Below are positions 1 through 12,844 of a stretch of DNA of 64,000 nt, piece by piece (position 1 is the stretch's first letter; each line of letters starts with the position of its first letter). Source of the DNA: Inia geoffrensis (taxonomy: Eukaryota; Chordata; Mammalia; Artiodactyla; Iniidae); the NCBI GenBank assembly GCA_036417435.1, contig CM070900.1, positions 30,419,496 to 30,483,495 on the forward strand, read 5' to 3'. Under the pieces are notes generated by a model that was given only the letters and a program-made list of their open reading frames with translations, did no database searches and was not told the DNA's origin. Made by a program: the position numbers and the translations under genes.

Positions 1-2984
1 TCTCTACCCGTATTTAACAAGGACGACCAAACACCAATAATAACGAACTCCTCCAGCTCATTAAGAAAGTGATCATAAATGTCAGATTTACTTTGAGGAT
101 CACTTGGAGTGGAGAAAAAGTCTTTCTAGTTCCAACCTTTTGCATGTCAGTCAGCATGAAAGAAGCGTGTCGTACAGACAGCCTGGAGACAAAACTATTT
201 GCTGATCATGTGACAGATACCCAGTGGTTTTTGAGCTTAAGAATTCAGAAGATGAAAAAATGAAATAAAACCTAGTATATTTTGTGATCAAAATAGGCTA
301 AGGCAGAATGTAAACAAGATAAAAATCAAAGATAAAATCAATAAAGTATGCTAGGAAAAAACTACCTTTACTTTGAATTCACAGAATTGCAAGCACTTTT
401 CCTAGATGTTAATAATGACAAGATGGTATTTTTATTTTCTTAGTTAAATAGAATTTTCAACATCTACATTCAATTTCATGGAAATACTTTCAGTGATAAT
501 TGCTAAACATGCCAAGTGCATTTATAAAAGCCAGCATATATGTTGATAGTAGCAAATGTCTATATTTGGGATGTTTTATATAAACATAGACATTCGGTAA
601 TTATCACAGTTGCTGTTCATTTCAGTGGGGGGAGACAGCACAAATGCAAGACCAATTATTTCAGTTATAAGGCAAAAAGTATGCTTTTTGGATCACAATT
701 TAAGCTCATTACATAAATTCACAGTGCCTCTATTCCTTTAAACAACACAACAAAAAAATGTATTAAAACATACAGATGTATTATGCAAAGACCCACATGT
801 AAATTGCATTAAAATAGTTTATCTAAAGAGATATTATAAATATAATAGGAGCTAATATTTCATCGAGTGAAATCTCACAAATACATTTATTAATGAAATA
901 AAATACTTAAAACTCAGGGCTGCTGAGACGGGGAGAGTTCATTGTTTAGAAACTGCATTGAGAAAATTATAACTTTCATTCTAGTCACTGGCAAAAAGAC
1001 ATTGGATGCAAAGTAAATCAGTTAATCACTCTGTATTTGTGTGCTGTGGTCAATAATTAAATAATAATGATAATGATGATAATAATAATGTTACCAATTC
1101 CATAACAAATATAATAAGGACACTGATAATAGCAACAGGATAATAGCAGTTTCCATTAGCAGGACTCTTATTAGATGCTTACATATGATGTTCAAGTCAG
1201 TTAACTCTGTGAGATTCCAGGGCCAGAACAGAAGTGCATGATCTAAAATGAGATAGTTCTCTTAGTATGGCTTCTATCAACTGTTTCTACATTCCCTATT
1301 TTGTTTTCTTGTACCTTATCTTCATTTCTATTTCCACTTCCTTTCAGTATCCTTGCAAAGTTGTGAAGGGTCCACTGAATGACTGTCTCCCAGTGACCCC
1401 TTCCAGAACCCTTCCAAGAGGTTATGTGTATATATATATTTGTTCTGTTCATAGGCTATGGGAGAAGGAGAATAAGATATTAAATGATTAGCAAGCTTCA
1501 CAAGATACTCTGAGATTCATGGATGAATTGTATAATATCAGCCATTATTACTATTACAGGATTTTGGAAGAGAGGAAGTATGGTGAGATAACTGTCCTGA
1601 CCAAAGTGAAGAAGATACGGAGATCTTTTTGGCCCAATCACTGATGGCCTGAAAGCCAAACTGAGTCTAGATCGAGTGTAAGGAATAGGGGACAATGAAG
1701 GTTTATAGGCAAGACACAAGCGTTAAACCTTGCACTGGGGCTTAAAGGTAAGGCTTTTCTCTCTGATCTCTTAATTGTAATACGTGTCTGCACCTGTACA
1801 GCAAATAAAAGTAGGTCTATCTGCCACAACCATCCCAACCTCAAATGCTACATGTAATGCCATTCAGTTAGCTTACTTGAAAGGAGAATTACTACACATT
1901 TCATAATGGAACCTTATCCATTCCTCATGTCACATGTTCATACTGGCTGTTGATAAGTTCTCTGCATGCGTGTTTGTGTGGTTAATTACTGTATCAAAAT
2001 GCATGGTATCGTAAGGACAAGATTTTTAGCAAATTTGTGAAAGGGAGACGTAAGTACTTAGCATTTGTCATCGAGTTTGAATTTCTAAAAGTCACGGGGT
2101 CTGGGCTGATTCTTTTAAGAATGATTCACAGATTATATTTACCAAACAAGAACAGTAAAAAAATCTATGTGGACTTCTAGCTATTGAATGTCTCTTAGTA
2201 ACTCTTTATTGCATGACTTTCTTGTGGCATTCTGGGTACTTTTACTTTTATAAGGGGAAAGATATCATTTCTGTTACTTGAAAGTCCAGATCATGTAGGT
2301 AGAGCCAGGTCTCCAAACAGCATATACATCTGACTTGAAACCTCCAGCTTTGGAAACTAAGAAGGGTTGGACTAGAACAAATGGTAGGACAGGTTCTAAT
2401 GCTGGGGGTGTGGTGGTGCGTGGAACCAGGTCCGGAGTCTGGCTTGGGAGAATTGTGGAGCTTGCTGGTTGACCATGAGGCAATAGCCAGCACACACATA
2501 TCGACACGTGAGTATCTTCTGTATGGACCTGATGGTCTCCTGAGCAGTCTGGCACTGGCTTTTACCTTGTTAGTTAACACCAATGGTTTTCTACGACCGT
2601 GAGAATGTGTTAAAAATGCACCATTTTGAAAAAGTGACCGCTTTCCCCACTCCATCCATTATGCTTCATGAATGGAAATCACATAAAGTGAGGGTTAGCA
2701 GTAATTTTCTGACTCTTTCTGTGAACTCAGAGTGATCTCTTTGACCAGCACGCTGAAGGAGTTGGGGGCGATGTTGTGGGATAGATTCCAGGAGCCAGCC
2801 TTTTAAGCATTCAACCTCTTCATTCTTTAGAGTCCTTTCCTGAGTTTTTGCTTTAAACATTCAGATTGGACAGAAACATAATTTCAAACGAAAACAAAGG
2901 GAGAGTGCTACTTTTGCTCAACAACAACAACAAAATAAAACAACAACAAAGACAAGAAACAGTTCTCACAGACTTTTTAGGGCA
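1..2984. other. Unique AT-rich DNA, no gene recognised
   Basis: No gene and no confidently classified repeat was found here. A degenerate AAT/ATG-rich simple repeat lies at about 1051-1090, and a short CAA-type repeat at about 2919-2951. Open frames between 2248 and 2655 overlap on both strands and match no family I know. The stretch could be intronic or intergenic; nothing in it decides which. Confidence 0.6.
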
Positions 2985-3316
2985 ATAAAACTACTCTGTA
3001 GGATACTAGAATGGTGGATACATGTCATTCATTATACATTAGTCCAAATCCATAGAATGTACACCACCAAGAGTGAACCCTTGTGTAAGCTATGGGCATT
3101 GAGTGATAATGATGTGTCAATGTAGGTTCACCAATTGTAACAAATGTACCACTCTGGTGGGGGATACTGGTAATAGGGGAGGCTATGGATCTGTGGGAGC
3201 AGTAGGTATATGAGACATCTCTGTACCTTCCACTCAACTTTGCTGTAAACCTATAACTGCTCCAAAAAAATAAAGTCTATCACAAAAAAAAAAAAAAGAA
3301 AGAAAGAAAGAAAGAA
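2985..3316 (+). mobile_element. Old L1 (L1M-type) 3' end with A-rich tail
   Basis: The stretch with 'gggggatactggtaatag', 'ctctgtaccttcc' and 'aactgctccaaaaaaataaag' resembles the 3' UTR of old mammalian L1M elements, ending in an AATAAA-type signal. It is followed by poly-A grading into GAAA units at about 3285-3316, as expected for microsatellite growth from an L1 tail. Only the 3' end is present. The subfamily was not determined and the 5' edge is approximate. Confidence 0.6.
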
Positions 3317-3420
3317 ACACATTTGTAAAACCACTGATCTAGTCTAAAGGAAGAAACAACCATCAAGAGGATGAATGCCTTGCCTTAGGTCATCCAGCTC
3401 ATAAGTGCCATAACTCATGA

Positions 3421-3550
3421 GTTTCCTGAGACTGTGATTTCAATATTGTTTCAAAACACAATCACAGTTTACAAGATGGCAAAAGCAATGACCTTTCTGT
3501 TGTGAGAAAGGTTTCTAAACCTCACACCAAACATGTACACAGGAAATGAG
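3421..3550 (+). repeat. Diverged dispersed repeat, copy 1
   Basis: This block aligns by eye with 4888-5015. Both copies share, in the same order, 'cctg(a/g)gactgtga', 'tattgtttca', 'acacaatc', 'tttacaag(a/g)tggca' and a matching end around 'acat'. Identity appears to be roughly three quarters. I do not recognise the family. It may be an old duplication or two copies of an ancient interspersed repeat. Confidence 0.6.
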
Positions 3551-4341
3551 TCTCCTTCCTTCTTCTCTGGTGCTCCTTCCATTGCACCTCATTGTCTCTC
3601 AAAGAGCCAAGCCTTACGGTTGAAGCAGAAATTTCAGGAGATTCTTATTAAATTGCAAATACGTTATATGATTAGAATAAAACATCAATTGTATGGTAAA
3701 TAGGAATATACTGATACCTAAAAAACGTCATTTGCCATCTGGTTTTACAAGAATTAAGTCACTGGTCACTGCAGTCACTGACCTTCAACATACCCTGAAA
3801 AGAGTTCAGGGTGGAGCTCAGGAATGAGGCACTCTGTGCTCTGGGAAAAGGTGGCAGAAAAGGCCTTCAGATAGTTAGATACCTTCAGGAGAAAATATTT
3901 TATGAATCCAAACTCTTGCATTTTCCCATACTTAGACAAGCACTAAAACGATTAACTAAGATATCTGACTAGCAGAAAACCTTCTACCAAAATGTGTGCT
4001 TGGCTCCACATACTCCCTTCACCAATATCACATATATACTGACCTCCCTACCTCCCCTCCCTGACCTCTTTGGAGCAGTTCCTCGGAGCTACTTGAGAAG
4101 CTATAACTCCCAGGCTACAGTCCTTAGTAAGTTCTCAAGTAAAACTGAACTTACAGCTCTCATGTTGTGCCTTTTTTTTTTCCAGTTGACAACAGGTAGG
4201 GTTGAAAAGGGGAGAAGAGAATAAAGCATGGGTAGGGTTGGGAGAACAGTATTAGGAACAGCTAAGTCTGGAGAGGGCAAAATAGATTCAAGTAGTAGTT
4301 TAAAGGACTGAGAGTACCAGAAGACCCTACAAGGGTAGAGG

Positions 4342-4381
4342 GTGCGCGTGCGCACGCGCACACACACACACACGCACACAT
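4342..4381. repeat. Alternating GC/CA tract with perfect palindrome
   Basis: Forty bases of alternating purine and pyrimidine grade from GC-rich (gtgcgcgtgc...) into a CA repeat. Positions 4342-4361 form a perfect 20-bp palindrome with half-site gtgcgcgtgc. Such sequence is known to favour left-handed Z-DNA and cruciform extrusion. Confidence 0.9.
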
Positions 4382-4887
4382 AACCTAGGGCAGGAGTCCT
4401 GAAAATATTCTTCACATCAGTAAGTGAAAAAACAGTAATCTATTGGGACCTACCTTATAACTAGAATATAAGAAATAGTTAAATAATTACAGACCTATAA
4501 TTTAACAAGCATACCTTCATTAAACGACAGTTGCATTTTTTTTTTTTAGTAAATAGATGTCCCTAATTACTGAGAGAGGCACAGCACAAATATAGCATAT
4601 ATAAAAAGAAAACCTTTCTAGAGTCTAGAAGAATTAAATTTGAAAAATAGAATGACAACAACTTTCTTTAATTGACATTTTAGTTCTTTCCTTGACAAAT
4701 AAGATACACGGCTGCTAGCTAAAGCAAATCAACCACTGAGGACAAGTAACAGATAATTAGTACTTATAGATATTTTAAAACTCTTAAATAGATTTTCATT
4801 AAATTAGTATGCTTTGACTTTATGGACTGATTTCTCACGACTTGCTGCGTTTAAAGCCGAGACAAGTTATTATTGGGAAATGATACG

Positions 4888-5015
4888 CTTCCTGGGACTG
4901 TGAACTTAGTATTGTTTCAGGACACAATCTCATTTTACAAGGTGGCACTAGAAATGATATTTTTCATGTGTGGAATGTTTCTGAAACTCATACAAAACAT
5001 TCACATGTGAAAGTA
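4888..5015 (+). repeat. Diverged dispersed repeat, copy 2
   Basis: Second copy of the unit at 3421-3550, in the same orientation and about 1.45 kb downstream. The similarity ends abruptly on both sides, and no target-site duplication or poly-A is evident. That leaves open whether it arose by duplication or transposition. Confidence 0.6.
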
Positions 5016-5654
5016 CGCTATGTTCATTTGCTATTCCTGTGATTAAAGTTAGTATCATTCAATTTACTCACCATTTTTGAGGGGACATATCATAGTGCTT
5101 TTGAGGCTTTAGCTTTGGGTATTTTAGGAAGAAAGGATACACTCAGATGTTAGGAACAAAAATGCATTCACATATCGTGAACACTGTAGAAGAGAGATGG
5201 TTGGGACTGACAGAAGGAGGGTCCTACACATACCATATCTAATGTAATGAGCAACCCCAGGAAGAATGGCCTCAAACTGAGTTTTTAATAATGAGAACCA
5301 TAGATTCTGGCAGATAGGAAGAGAGAGTCGGTCCTGGGCATGAAAATCCCCGTGAGCAAATTCAAATGACTTTGTGATGAGTAAAGGCAGGGGAAGGTAG
5401 GCAATTTAGCCTGGCTGTAACTGAAGGCCTGGGTCTGGTGGGGATGAACAGTATGAAGGAAGGGAATGTGGTAAAGTGTTCTGCATTCTTGGAGGGAGGA
5501 AGAAACGTGTGTCCAAAGAGTTAATTCTATTGATTTTTTGGGTTGAACACACTTGTTTCTTGCAGCCAGCAGATGTTTTTTTCTACACTGCAAAAATTTG
5601 TGGTTGTGGGATGGGGTGTTGCATAATTAGAACAGGACCTAATGAACTAGAATG

Positions 5655-5698
5655 TCTTTTCTTTCTTTCTTTCTTTCTTTCTTTTTTTTTTTTTTTTT
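5655..5698. repeat. (CTTT)n / poly-T tract
   Basis: Six CTTT-type units run into an uninterrupted T run ending at 5698. It resembles a reversed A-tail, but no retroelement body was recognised on either side. Confidence 0.85.
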
Positions 5699-5799
5699 GC
5701 CTAGAGTACTTAATAACTTGATTACTTGAGAAGTTACTTAGAAACCAACTCTCTGGGACTGTGTTTATAGGAACTGTAACTCAGACCTAGTTCTGAGAA

Positions 5800-6215
5800 G
5801 ATAGGATCATGCCACTCCCATGCTCTTTTTTCTTCAGAAAAATCCAAGCTCTTTTGCTGGATTTTCAAGCTCCTTCATCAACTGACCCTTGGTGACCTCT
5901 CCTGCTCATTTTTCACTTCTTTATCTGGATAACTTTTACTTCTCTATGTAGACGGGGTTCAGGGGTTGACTCCTTTGGGAAGACATTTATGATTGCTTTT
6001 CACTCCTAACAGGGCTTTGTTCTTGCTTAGTGTTCCCATAAATAGCTACAGATGTTTCCATCACTGCATTTTCTACATGACTGTATGTTACCTCTTACTG
6101 CTTCACTTGTTCCTCTAGACTATCTTGCTCATCGTTGTCTTCTCAGTTCTTAGCACAAGCGCTTCCATAGATTCAATATTCAGTATATACTTGAGCTAAG
6201 GAGAATATTATCCAT
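5800..6215 (+). mobile_element. L2 LINE fragment
   Basis: The order of motifs follows the L2 3' region in sense orientation: a 'ccatgctctttt' segment, 'ggtgacctctcctgctcat', a 'gggaagacatttatgattgc' segment corresponding to 'gaggccttccctgac', and a 'cttgctcatcgttgtcttctcag' segment near the end. The copy is heavily diverged, as expected for a family that stopped moving before placental mammals radiated. Confidence 0.65.
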
Positions 6216-6479
6216 GAATAGCTTTGAGTTTTTCTTTAGGTAAACTGCTCTTGTGTGGTGATAATGTCTTATGCAATTGATTATTAAACTGCCACTCATA
6301 TTTGGGGGGTTAAGTTAGATCAAGTTATTTTTATAATGTTTAATATATAATTTTATTTTGTTATATGATTTGATTCCCTAGTCTACATTTAGAAAAGCAA
6401 CCTGTCGAATGTTTAAAAAATGTGAGCATTTAAATGTACATAGTGGGTCCTTACAGAATTGTCTACTGAGCACTTTAGT

Positions 6480-6990
6480 CTGGATATTGCCCCTCAAACT
6501 TCACCCCATCAACACGGTTATTTTAAGACCTAGGTTTGTTAGTTGTAGGTTAGTTGTAGTGGGACCCCCATCATCTAACGAGAGTTGACCAGTTAAATTT
6601 AGGCACCTAACCTGAGCTGAAACATGAGTCCCTCCCTAGGAATTCTGGAGATGAAACAGAGAATGTATGTTACTCACTTTTGGTGAGCCTAGAATATGAG
6701 ATGCAATTTTTGGCAACCAGATTTCCCTCCACAAGGACCCTGGAAGCAAAGAAAATCTCCTTTGCAGAGAGAAAGAGAAGACTGACCATGATCACTGGAG
6801 AGAAGAGACAAAATATGTAGAGCATGTTTTAAACATGTGTGAATTTCTTGTTTCAGAAATTCTTTAGTCCTAGCCATATTCTTGTTCTTGGGCCTCATGA
6901 ATGACCTTAAGTATCCTTATAATAAATATATACTTTTTCTAAAGTCAGTTTGAATCAGGTCTCTCTCACTTGCAACAAAGACCCAAATTA
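6480..6990 (+). mobile_element. Possible old LTR remnant (ERVL/MaLR-like tail)
   Basis: The end of this block ('agtcagtttgaatcaggtct' then 'tcacttgcaacaaagaccc') resembles the shared 3' end of several mammalian ERVL/MaLR-type LTRs (gtttctgtcacttgcaacc...). The upstream part is too diverged for me to place, so edges and family are uncertain. No internal viral coding sequence is present. Confidence 0.35.
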
Positions 6991-7819
6991 TTACAATATA
7001 CAAGACAGGGTCCAAGTTTCTCTTCAATTATGCATTTCAATTACTTTTCTGGTACATGACACATTTTCTTAAAATATTTCAATTGGGTAATTACAAACTT
7101 AATTCTGGCAACAAATTAGTGAAAAATCAAGGTCCGTGAAAAACAACCATTCCTACCGCACATGTGTAAAGAAGGAAATTAGAGGTAATTTAGAATTGTA
7201 CAAGCATAGAATGAACAAAGTCCAAACCCCTAATTTTAATGTTCTTTCTTTTTGTTCTAATCTAAATAATCATTTAAAATATTAGACCTTCAGTGGCAAC
7301 TAACATTAAAAGGAAGGAAAAACATTTTTCCTCCAGTTAAAGATAAAATGTATTTGGAAATTTTGGTCAAATTTTATGTTTTCCTGGTTTACCTAGAATT
7401 TTTTCCATCATCACTTAATCTTGTTTGGGTGGTGATTAGAGATTTTTTTAAAGACAATTCCTGTAATAATCATGCCTCTTTGCCATTGGAGAGTACTTCC
7501 CTCCTTCCCCTTTGCACCTCACAAGCATTCCTTGATTAGGCATTCCAACAATTCTTGGAAGGAAATTGGGTGATACTCTCTGTGATTCCATGGTCTCTGA
7601 GGAAACTATTTTAGTTTTTTAGAAATAAACCAATCATAAGGACAGCAAGTATATCTATCAGCGAAAGGACAGAAATCGCAACATCCTGAAAATCTTACTC
7701 ATCAAACAGGAAGTCACTGCCAAATGAACATTTAGCTAATTCCCTAATGAAGGTCTGGCTATGATTGTAAGACGATAGTAACAAAGTCTTACAAGTGCAT
7801 CCAACAGTTTTTTGCTTTG

Positions 7820-7852
<33 letters not shown>

Positions 7853-8047
7853 CTTTGTAGTTAAGTATTCAAATGTTCTTAATTTCATGAAGACACTGAT
7901 TTATACAAACTCTGCTGTAGGTTGAATCCAGCTGCCAACCAGCCCTATATAAGCAAGTTCTGTGTGTGTGTGTGTGTGTGTGTGTGCACGTGTGTGTGTG
8001 CGTGCATGAGAGATGGAGGGAGAGAGAGAGAAAGAGAAGAAGAAGGG
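6991..8047. other. Unique DNA with simple repeats
   Basis: No gene was found. A 29-T run lies at 7820-7848. A (TG)n tract at 7961-8007 is followed by a (GA)n-rich tract at 8008-8046 that directly abuts the truncated 5' end of the next L1. Confidence 0.65.
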
Positions 8048-8851
8048 CAGACTATACTACAAAGCTACAGTAATCAAGACAGTATGGTACTGGCACAAAA
8101 ACAGAAATATAGATCAATGGAGCAGGATAGAAAGCCCAGAGATAAACCCATGCACATATGGTCACCTTATCTTTGATAAAGGAGGCAGGAATGTACAGTG
8201 GAGAAAGGACAGTCTTTTCAGTAAGTGGTGCTGGGAAAACTGGACAGGTACATGTGAAAGTATTAGATTAGAACATTCCCTAACACCATACACAAAAATA
8301 AGCTCAAAATGGATTAAAGACCTAAATATAAGGCCAGAAACTATCAAACTCTTAGAGGAAAACATAGGCAGAACACTCTATGACATAAATCACAGCAAGA
8401 TCCTTTTTGATCCACCTCCTAGAGAAATGGAAATAAAAACAAAAATAAACAAATGGGACCTAATGAAACTTAAAAGCTTCTGCACAGCAAAGGAAACCAT
8501 AAACAAAACAAAAAGAAAACCCTCAGAATGGGAGAAAATATTTGCAAATGAAGCAACTGACAAAGGATTAATCTCCAAATTTACAAGCGGCTCATGCAGC
8601 TCAATATTAAAAAAACAAACAACTTAATCCAAAAATGGGCAGAAGACCTAAATAGACATTTCTGCAAAGAAGATATACAGACTGCCAACAAACACATGAA
8701 AGAATGCTCAACATTATCAATCATTAGAGAAATGCAAATCAAAACTACAATGAGATATCATCTCACACCGGTCAGAATGGCCATCATCAAAAAATCTAGA
8801 AACAATAAATGCTGGAGAGGGTGTGGAGAAAAGGGAACACTCTTGCACTGA
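8048..8851 (+). pseudogene. L1 ORF2 C-terminal fragment, frameshifted
   Basis: This is the part of L1 ORF2p downstream of the reverse transcriptase. The first frame, about 8049-8590, contains recognisable blocks such as [45 protein letters not shown] and [17 protein letters not shown]. One base appears lost near 8585 ('ccaaatttacaag' where related copies have 'ccaaaatatgtaaa'-like sequence). The reading then continues in the frame open at 8594-8851, with [35 protein letters not shown] and the cysteine-rich segment [13 protein letters not shown]. There a TGA replaces the cysteine codon that the copy at 46270 still has as TGT. Further remnants of the same protein continue to the natural C-terminus at 9061-9243. 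It cannot make functional ORF2p. Confidence 0.9.
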
Positions 8852-9610
8852 TGGTGGGAATGTGAATTGGTACAGCCACTATGGAGAACAGTATGGAGGT
8901 TCCTTAAAAAACTACAAATAGAATTACATATGACCCAGCAATCCCACTACTGGGCATATACCCTGAGAAAACCATAATTCAAAAAGAGTCATGTACCACA
9001 ATGTTCATTGCAGCCCTATTTACAATAGCCAGGACATAGAAGCAACCTAAGTGTCCATCGATGGATGAATGGAAAAAGAAGGTGTGGCACATATATACAA
9101 TGGAATATTATTCAGCCATAAAAAGAAACGAAATTGAGTTATTTGTAGTGAGGTGGATGGACCTAGAGTCTGTCATACAGAGTGAAGTAAGTCAGAAAGA
9201 GAAAGACAAATACTGTACGCTAACACATATATATGGAATCTAAGAAAAAAAAATGTCATGAAGAACCTAGGGGTCAGACAGGAATAAAGACACAGACCTA
9301 CTAGAGAACGGACTTGAGGATATGGGGAGGGGGAAGGGTAAGCTGTGACAAAGTGAGAGAGTGGCATGGACATATATACACTACCAAATGTAAAACAGAT
9401 AGCTCGTGGGAAGCCGCCGCATAGCACAGGGAGATCAGCTCGGTGCTTTGTGACCACCTAGAGGGGTGGGATAGGGAGGGTGGGAGGCAGATGCAAGAGG
9501 GAGGAGATATGGGGATATATGTAAATGTATAGCTGATTCACTATGTTATAAAGCAGAAACTAACACACCATTGTAAAGCAATTATACTCCAATAAAGATG
9601 CCTAAAAAAA
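8048..9610 (+). mobile_element. 5'-truncated LINE-1 (cetartiodactyl type)
   Basis: The element begins inside the C-terminal third of ORF2, right after a TG/GA microsatellite. It runs through the ORF2 end (stop near 9243) and a 3' UTR with 'gatctccctgtgctatgcgg'-type sequence (seen here in complement). It ends at an AATAAA signal at 9591-9596 and a short A-run. The coding part is broken by a frameshift near 8585 and a nonsense codon at 8849-8851. The 3' UTR is the same type as in the copies at 27139, 38892 and 44755. No convincing target-site duplication was found. Confidence 0.95.
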
Positions 9611-11089
9611 TTAATTAATTATATCTTTAAAAAAATGTGCATATAAGGGGACTTGTGCAGTTTAAACCAATGTTATCAAGAGTCAACAGAATATGTACAT
9701 CTTTATACACATATAAAATGGTAAGAAAAATAGCATCTTCATGTTATGCATGAGAATACCAGGCCATATTTATTAACTCATGCAATTACTCAAAGTTTCT
9801 TTTGAATAATCTGAAACATTTCGGACTTTGGGTTAGGTTATAGTAACTCCATATTAAGCACAATGAAAACAAATACACAAATACAAATGAATGGATCTTC
9901 CATTTAGTAAGATAAGGTGAGGTGACTTACTCTTTGCTTTTTAAAGATACATTGAATTACTATTACTGAAAAAAACGATTGTCAAAGAAGACAGCAAAAA
10001 CCTCACTAAAGCAATAATGATATTTTCAGTTGTATTTCAGATTTTTAAGACTGGAGTAAGTAAAACAGAACTTGTAAATATAAGGAGGACCATTTTAAAG
10101 AACTAGAAAGACCACAATGGATCTTCTCCAATCTACATTGCAGAGATGAGTATATTAGTAGTCTTAAGTGATCCCTAGGAGTTACATGACCCTCCCTTCA
10201 TGAAGTGGTCCAGAGCTACTGGCAACATAGGAAGTTCCATGTGCTTATTGACGGTGGGTGCAAATGCAAACTCTGACAACTCTAGCTGAGATTAATCTGT
10301 TAAATCAATGTTACGAAAATGCTGGTTTGACCCCTGCCTTAGAAATTGTCGGCACAGTTCTCTGTTGGGTATTCTGTTGCTTGTTTAAATATTCACACTT
10401 TTTTATGTCACATGAAAATACTCATTGCTAATAGCAAAATTCTGGATTCAGGTACAAAAGGCCGTAACTGAGATAAAATAAATAAGTAATAAGGTATTAT
10501 CAAATACAAGACAAGGAATTTTGGCACTGTGGTGGCAGCAATATGTTGGCAATCAGTCCTAGAGAGTGTTCTGTGGAGCATTCTACAAAGGCCCAAGGTG
10601 GTAAGTCTAGAAAAGGCATTTTTTTCTTATTATTTACCCAAGCCATATTAGATGATGTTCTGTAGACAAATCTCTGTAGCACCATCTAACCTATTCTTCA
10701 TTCATTTTTGCATTTATGGATGGATGAACTGGTTGGTTTATTCATTCTTTTATTTATATATGCAATCATTGTGTATTCAGAACCTGCTATAATACGTCAG
10801 GTACTATATTAAATATTGAGAAAAAATTAAATACAACATAATATTTATTCATTTGTTCACAGTCTAGCCAATACCCAACAGATGACAAGATAAGTGTAAT
10901 ATTACTGATGTGTAGAGGCTATTAAAGACATTCATAGGAGGGTCTAGATGTGATGGGTTCAGTGTGTACATGTTGTGATATAACAATCTCATACCCACCA
11001 TGCAGAAATGTTTACAAATGCACTGTTTTCTCATTGTGAGAATATACTCAAAGTCTCTGAGTTTAATAGGTAATTAGAATGACAGTTTT
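9611..11089. other. Unique DNA with an L2 relic
   Basis: AT-rich DNA with no recognisable gene. The only classified piece is the L2 relic at about 10735-10990. Confidence 0.6.
10735..10990 (-). mobile_element. L2 LINE fragment, reverse orientation
   Basis: 'ggtttattcattcttttatttata' followed by 'cctgctata', 'caggtactatattaaatattgag' and 'cacagtctagcc' matches the reverse complement of the L2 3' end, where 'attcattcaacaaatatttattgagcacctac' and 'ggagcttacagtctag' are typical. Diverged copy with approximate edges. Confidence 0.65.
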
Positions 11090-11305
11090 TGCAGATAAAG
11101 AAGACCTAGAGTCTAGTGTCTTATCTGCCATCTTCTTAGGTGTCTTTATCACTTTGAGTCTCAGTTTCAGAATCTTTAAAACAGCAATAATAATAGTAAT
11201 TGCCTCAGGAGTGTTTAAGGATTACATATGAGTGATTATAAAATGCTCATCTCAGTGCATGAGATATAGCTGAAGCTCAATATACAACCACTATTATTAT
11301 TTCCA
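11090..11305 (+). mobile_element. MIR SINE fragment
   Basis: The block contains MIR-like landmarks in order: 'cactttgagtctcagtttcagaatctttaaaa', 'caataataatagtaattgcctca', 'gtgtttaaggattacatatgag', and a final 'tgaagctcaatata...ctattattattt'. MIR is an ancient tRNA-derived SINE. This copy is strongly diverged. Confidence 0.6.
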
Positions 11306-11744
11306 ATAACTGCTGCAGCCAAAAAACAATATATATATTACACAAGGTTCAGGACTCAATATAAGAATAGAAGTAAGAATGAAACATACTATTTTCCCTT
11401 GGCTGATAATTCAATTCAGAGGGTAGGAACAGACTTTCAAAGAGTAATTTAGAAAGAAAATGCAGTATTTATGTTCCAAGTTACTAGCTACAGATGTCTG
11501 AGGCAGTGAAAGTTGAGCTGACTGCTAAAGGAAGGATGGCGTTTTAGACATATGCAAAGGGAGGTGGTAAGTTTTAAGACTCCCTCCCTTCACAACTGTT
11601 TACAATTCATAAAATCTTAGAATCAAATATTTGACACAAAGATAAAAATTTTTTGTGGTAATTCTAAATGATTATTTAATCTCTGCATGAATAACTCTAA
11701 ATGAAGATGTAAGTGGTATTTTGACAATACAATAAAAAATAGTT

Positions 11745-12804
11745 TAGCATCACAAACTCTGATTTCAAACTATATCACAAAACCACAGTAATCAAAACAG
11801 TATGATATTGACATAAAAACAGACACATAGATCAATGGAAAAAAATAGAGAGCCTAGAAATAAACCCATGCATATATGGTCAATTAACTTATGACAAAGG
11901 AGCCAAGAATATACAATGAGGAAAGGACAGTCTCTTCAATAAATGATTCTGGGAAACTGGAAATGCAAAAGAATGAAACTGGATCCATATTTTACACCAC
12001 ACACAAAAATAAACTTAAAATGGACTAAAGGCTTAAATTTAAGACCTGAAACCATAAAAATCCTAGAAGAAAACACGGCGGGTAAGCTGCTTGACACTGG
12101 TTTTGGCAAAGATGTTTGGGATTTGACACCAAAAATAAAGGCAACAAAAGCAAAACTAAGCGGGACTATATCAAACTGAAAAGCTTCTGCACAACAAAGG
12201 AAACCATCAATAAAATAAAAAGCAATTTACAGAACGGGAGAAATATTTGCAAGTCATATCTGGTAAAGTGTTAACACCCAAAATATAAGAATAACTCACA
12301 CAATTCAATAACAAAAGAACCCAAACAGTCCAATTAAAAAATGGGCAGAGGAACTGAATAGATATTTCTCCAAAGAAGATATACATACCAAAAAGATGTA
12401 CCTGGCCAACAGGTACATGCAAATGTACTTAACATCACTTTTTATCATGGAAATGCAAATCAAAACCACAATGAGATATTATCTCACGTCTGTTAGAATG
12501 GCTATTATCAAAGAGATAAGTGTTGGTGAGGATATGGAGAGAAAAGAACATTTGTACATTGTTGATGGGCATGTAAATTGGTGCAGCCCCTATGGAAAAC
12601 AATGTGGAGGCTCCTGAAAAATACTGAAAATAGAAGTACCATATAATTTGGGAATTTCACTTCTGGGTAAATATCCAGAGGGAATGAAAACAGGATATTG
12701 AAGAGATATCTGCACTTCCATGTGCATTGCAACATTATTCACAACAGCCAAGATATAGAAACAACCTAAGTGCTCATCAACAGATTAATAGATAAAGAAA
12801 ATGT

Positions 12805-12844
<40 letters not shown>

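Larger units (their letters stand above)
3317..5799. other. Unique DNA with a diverged repeat pair
   Basis: No gene was found. Two diverged direct copies of a ~130-bp unit lie at 3421-3550 and 4888-5015. A GC/CA alternating tract lies at 4342-4381 and a CTTT/poly-T tract at 5655-5698. The rest is AT-rich DNA I cannot classify. Confidence 0.6.

Noticed and set aside
2248..2655. 135-codon open frame on the minus strand, overlapped by another frame on each strand
   Set aside because: No family resemblance, no splice or promoter context, and simultaneous open frames in several registers point to chance.
7922..8176. Frame with cysteine-valine repeats
   Set aside because: It is the translation of a (TG)n microsatellite running into L1 sequence.
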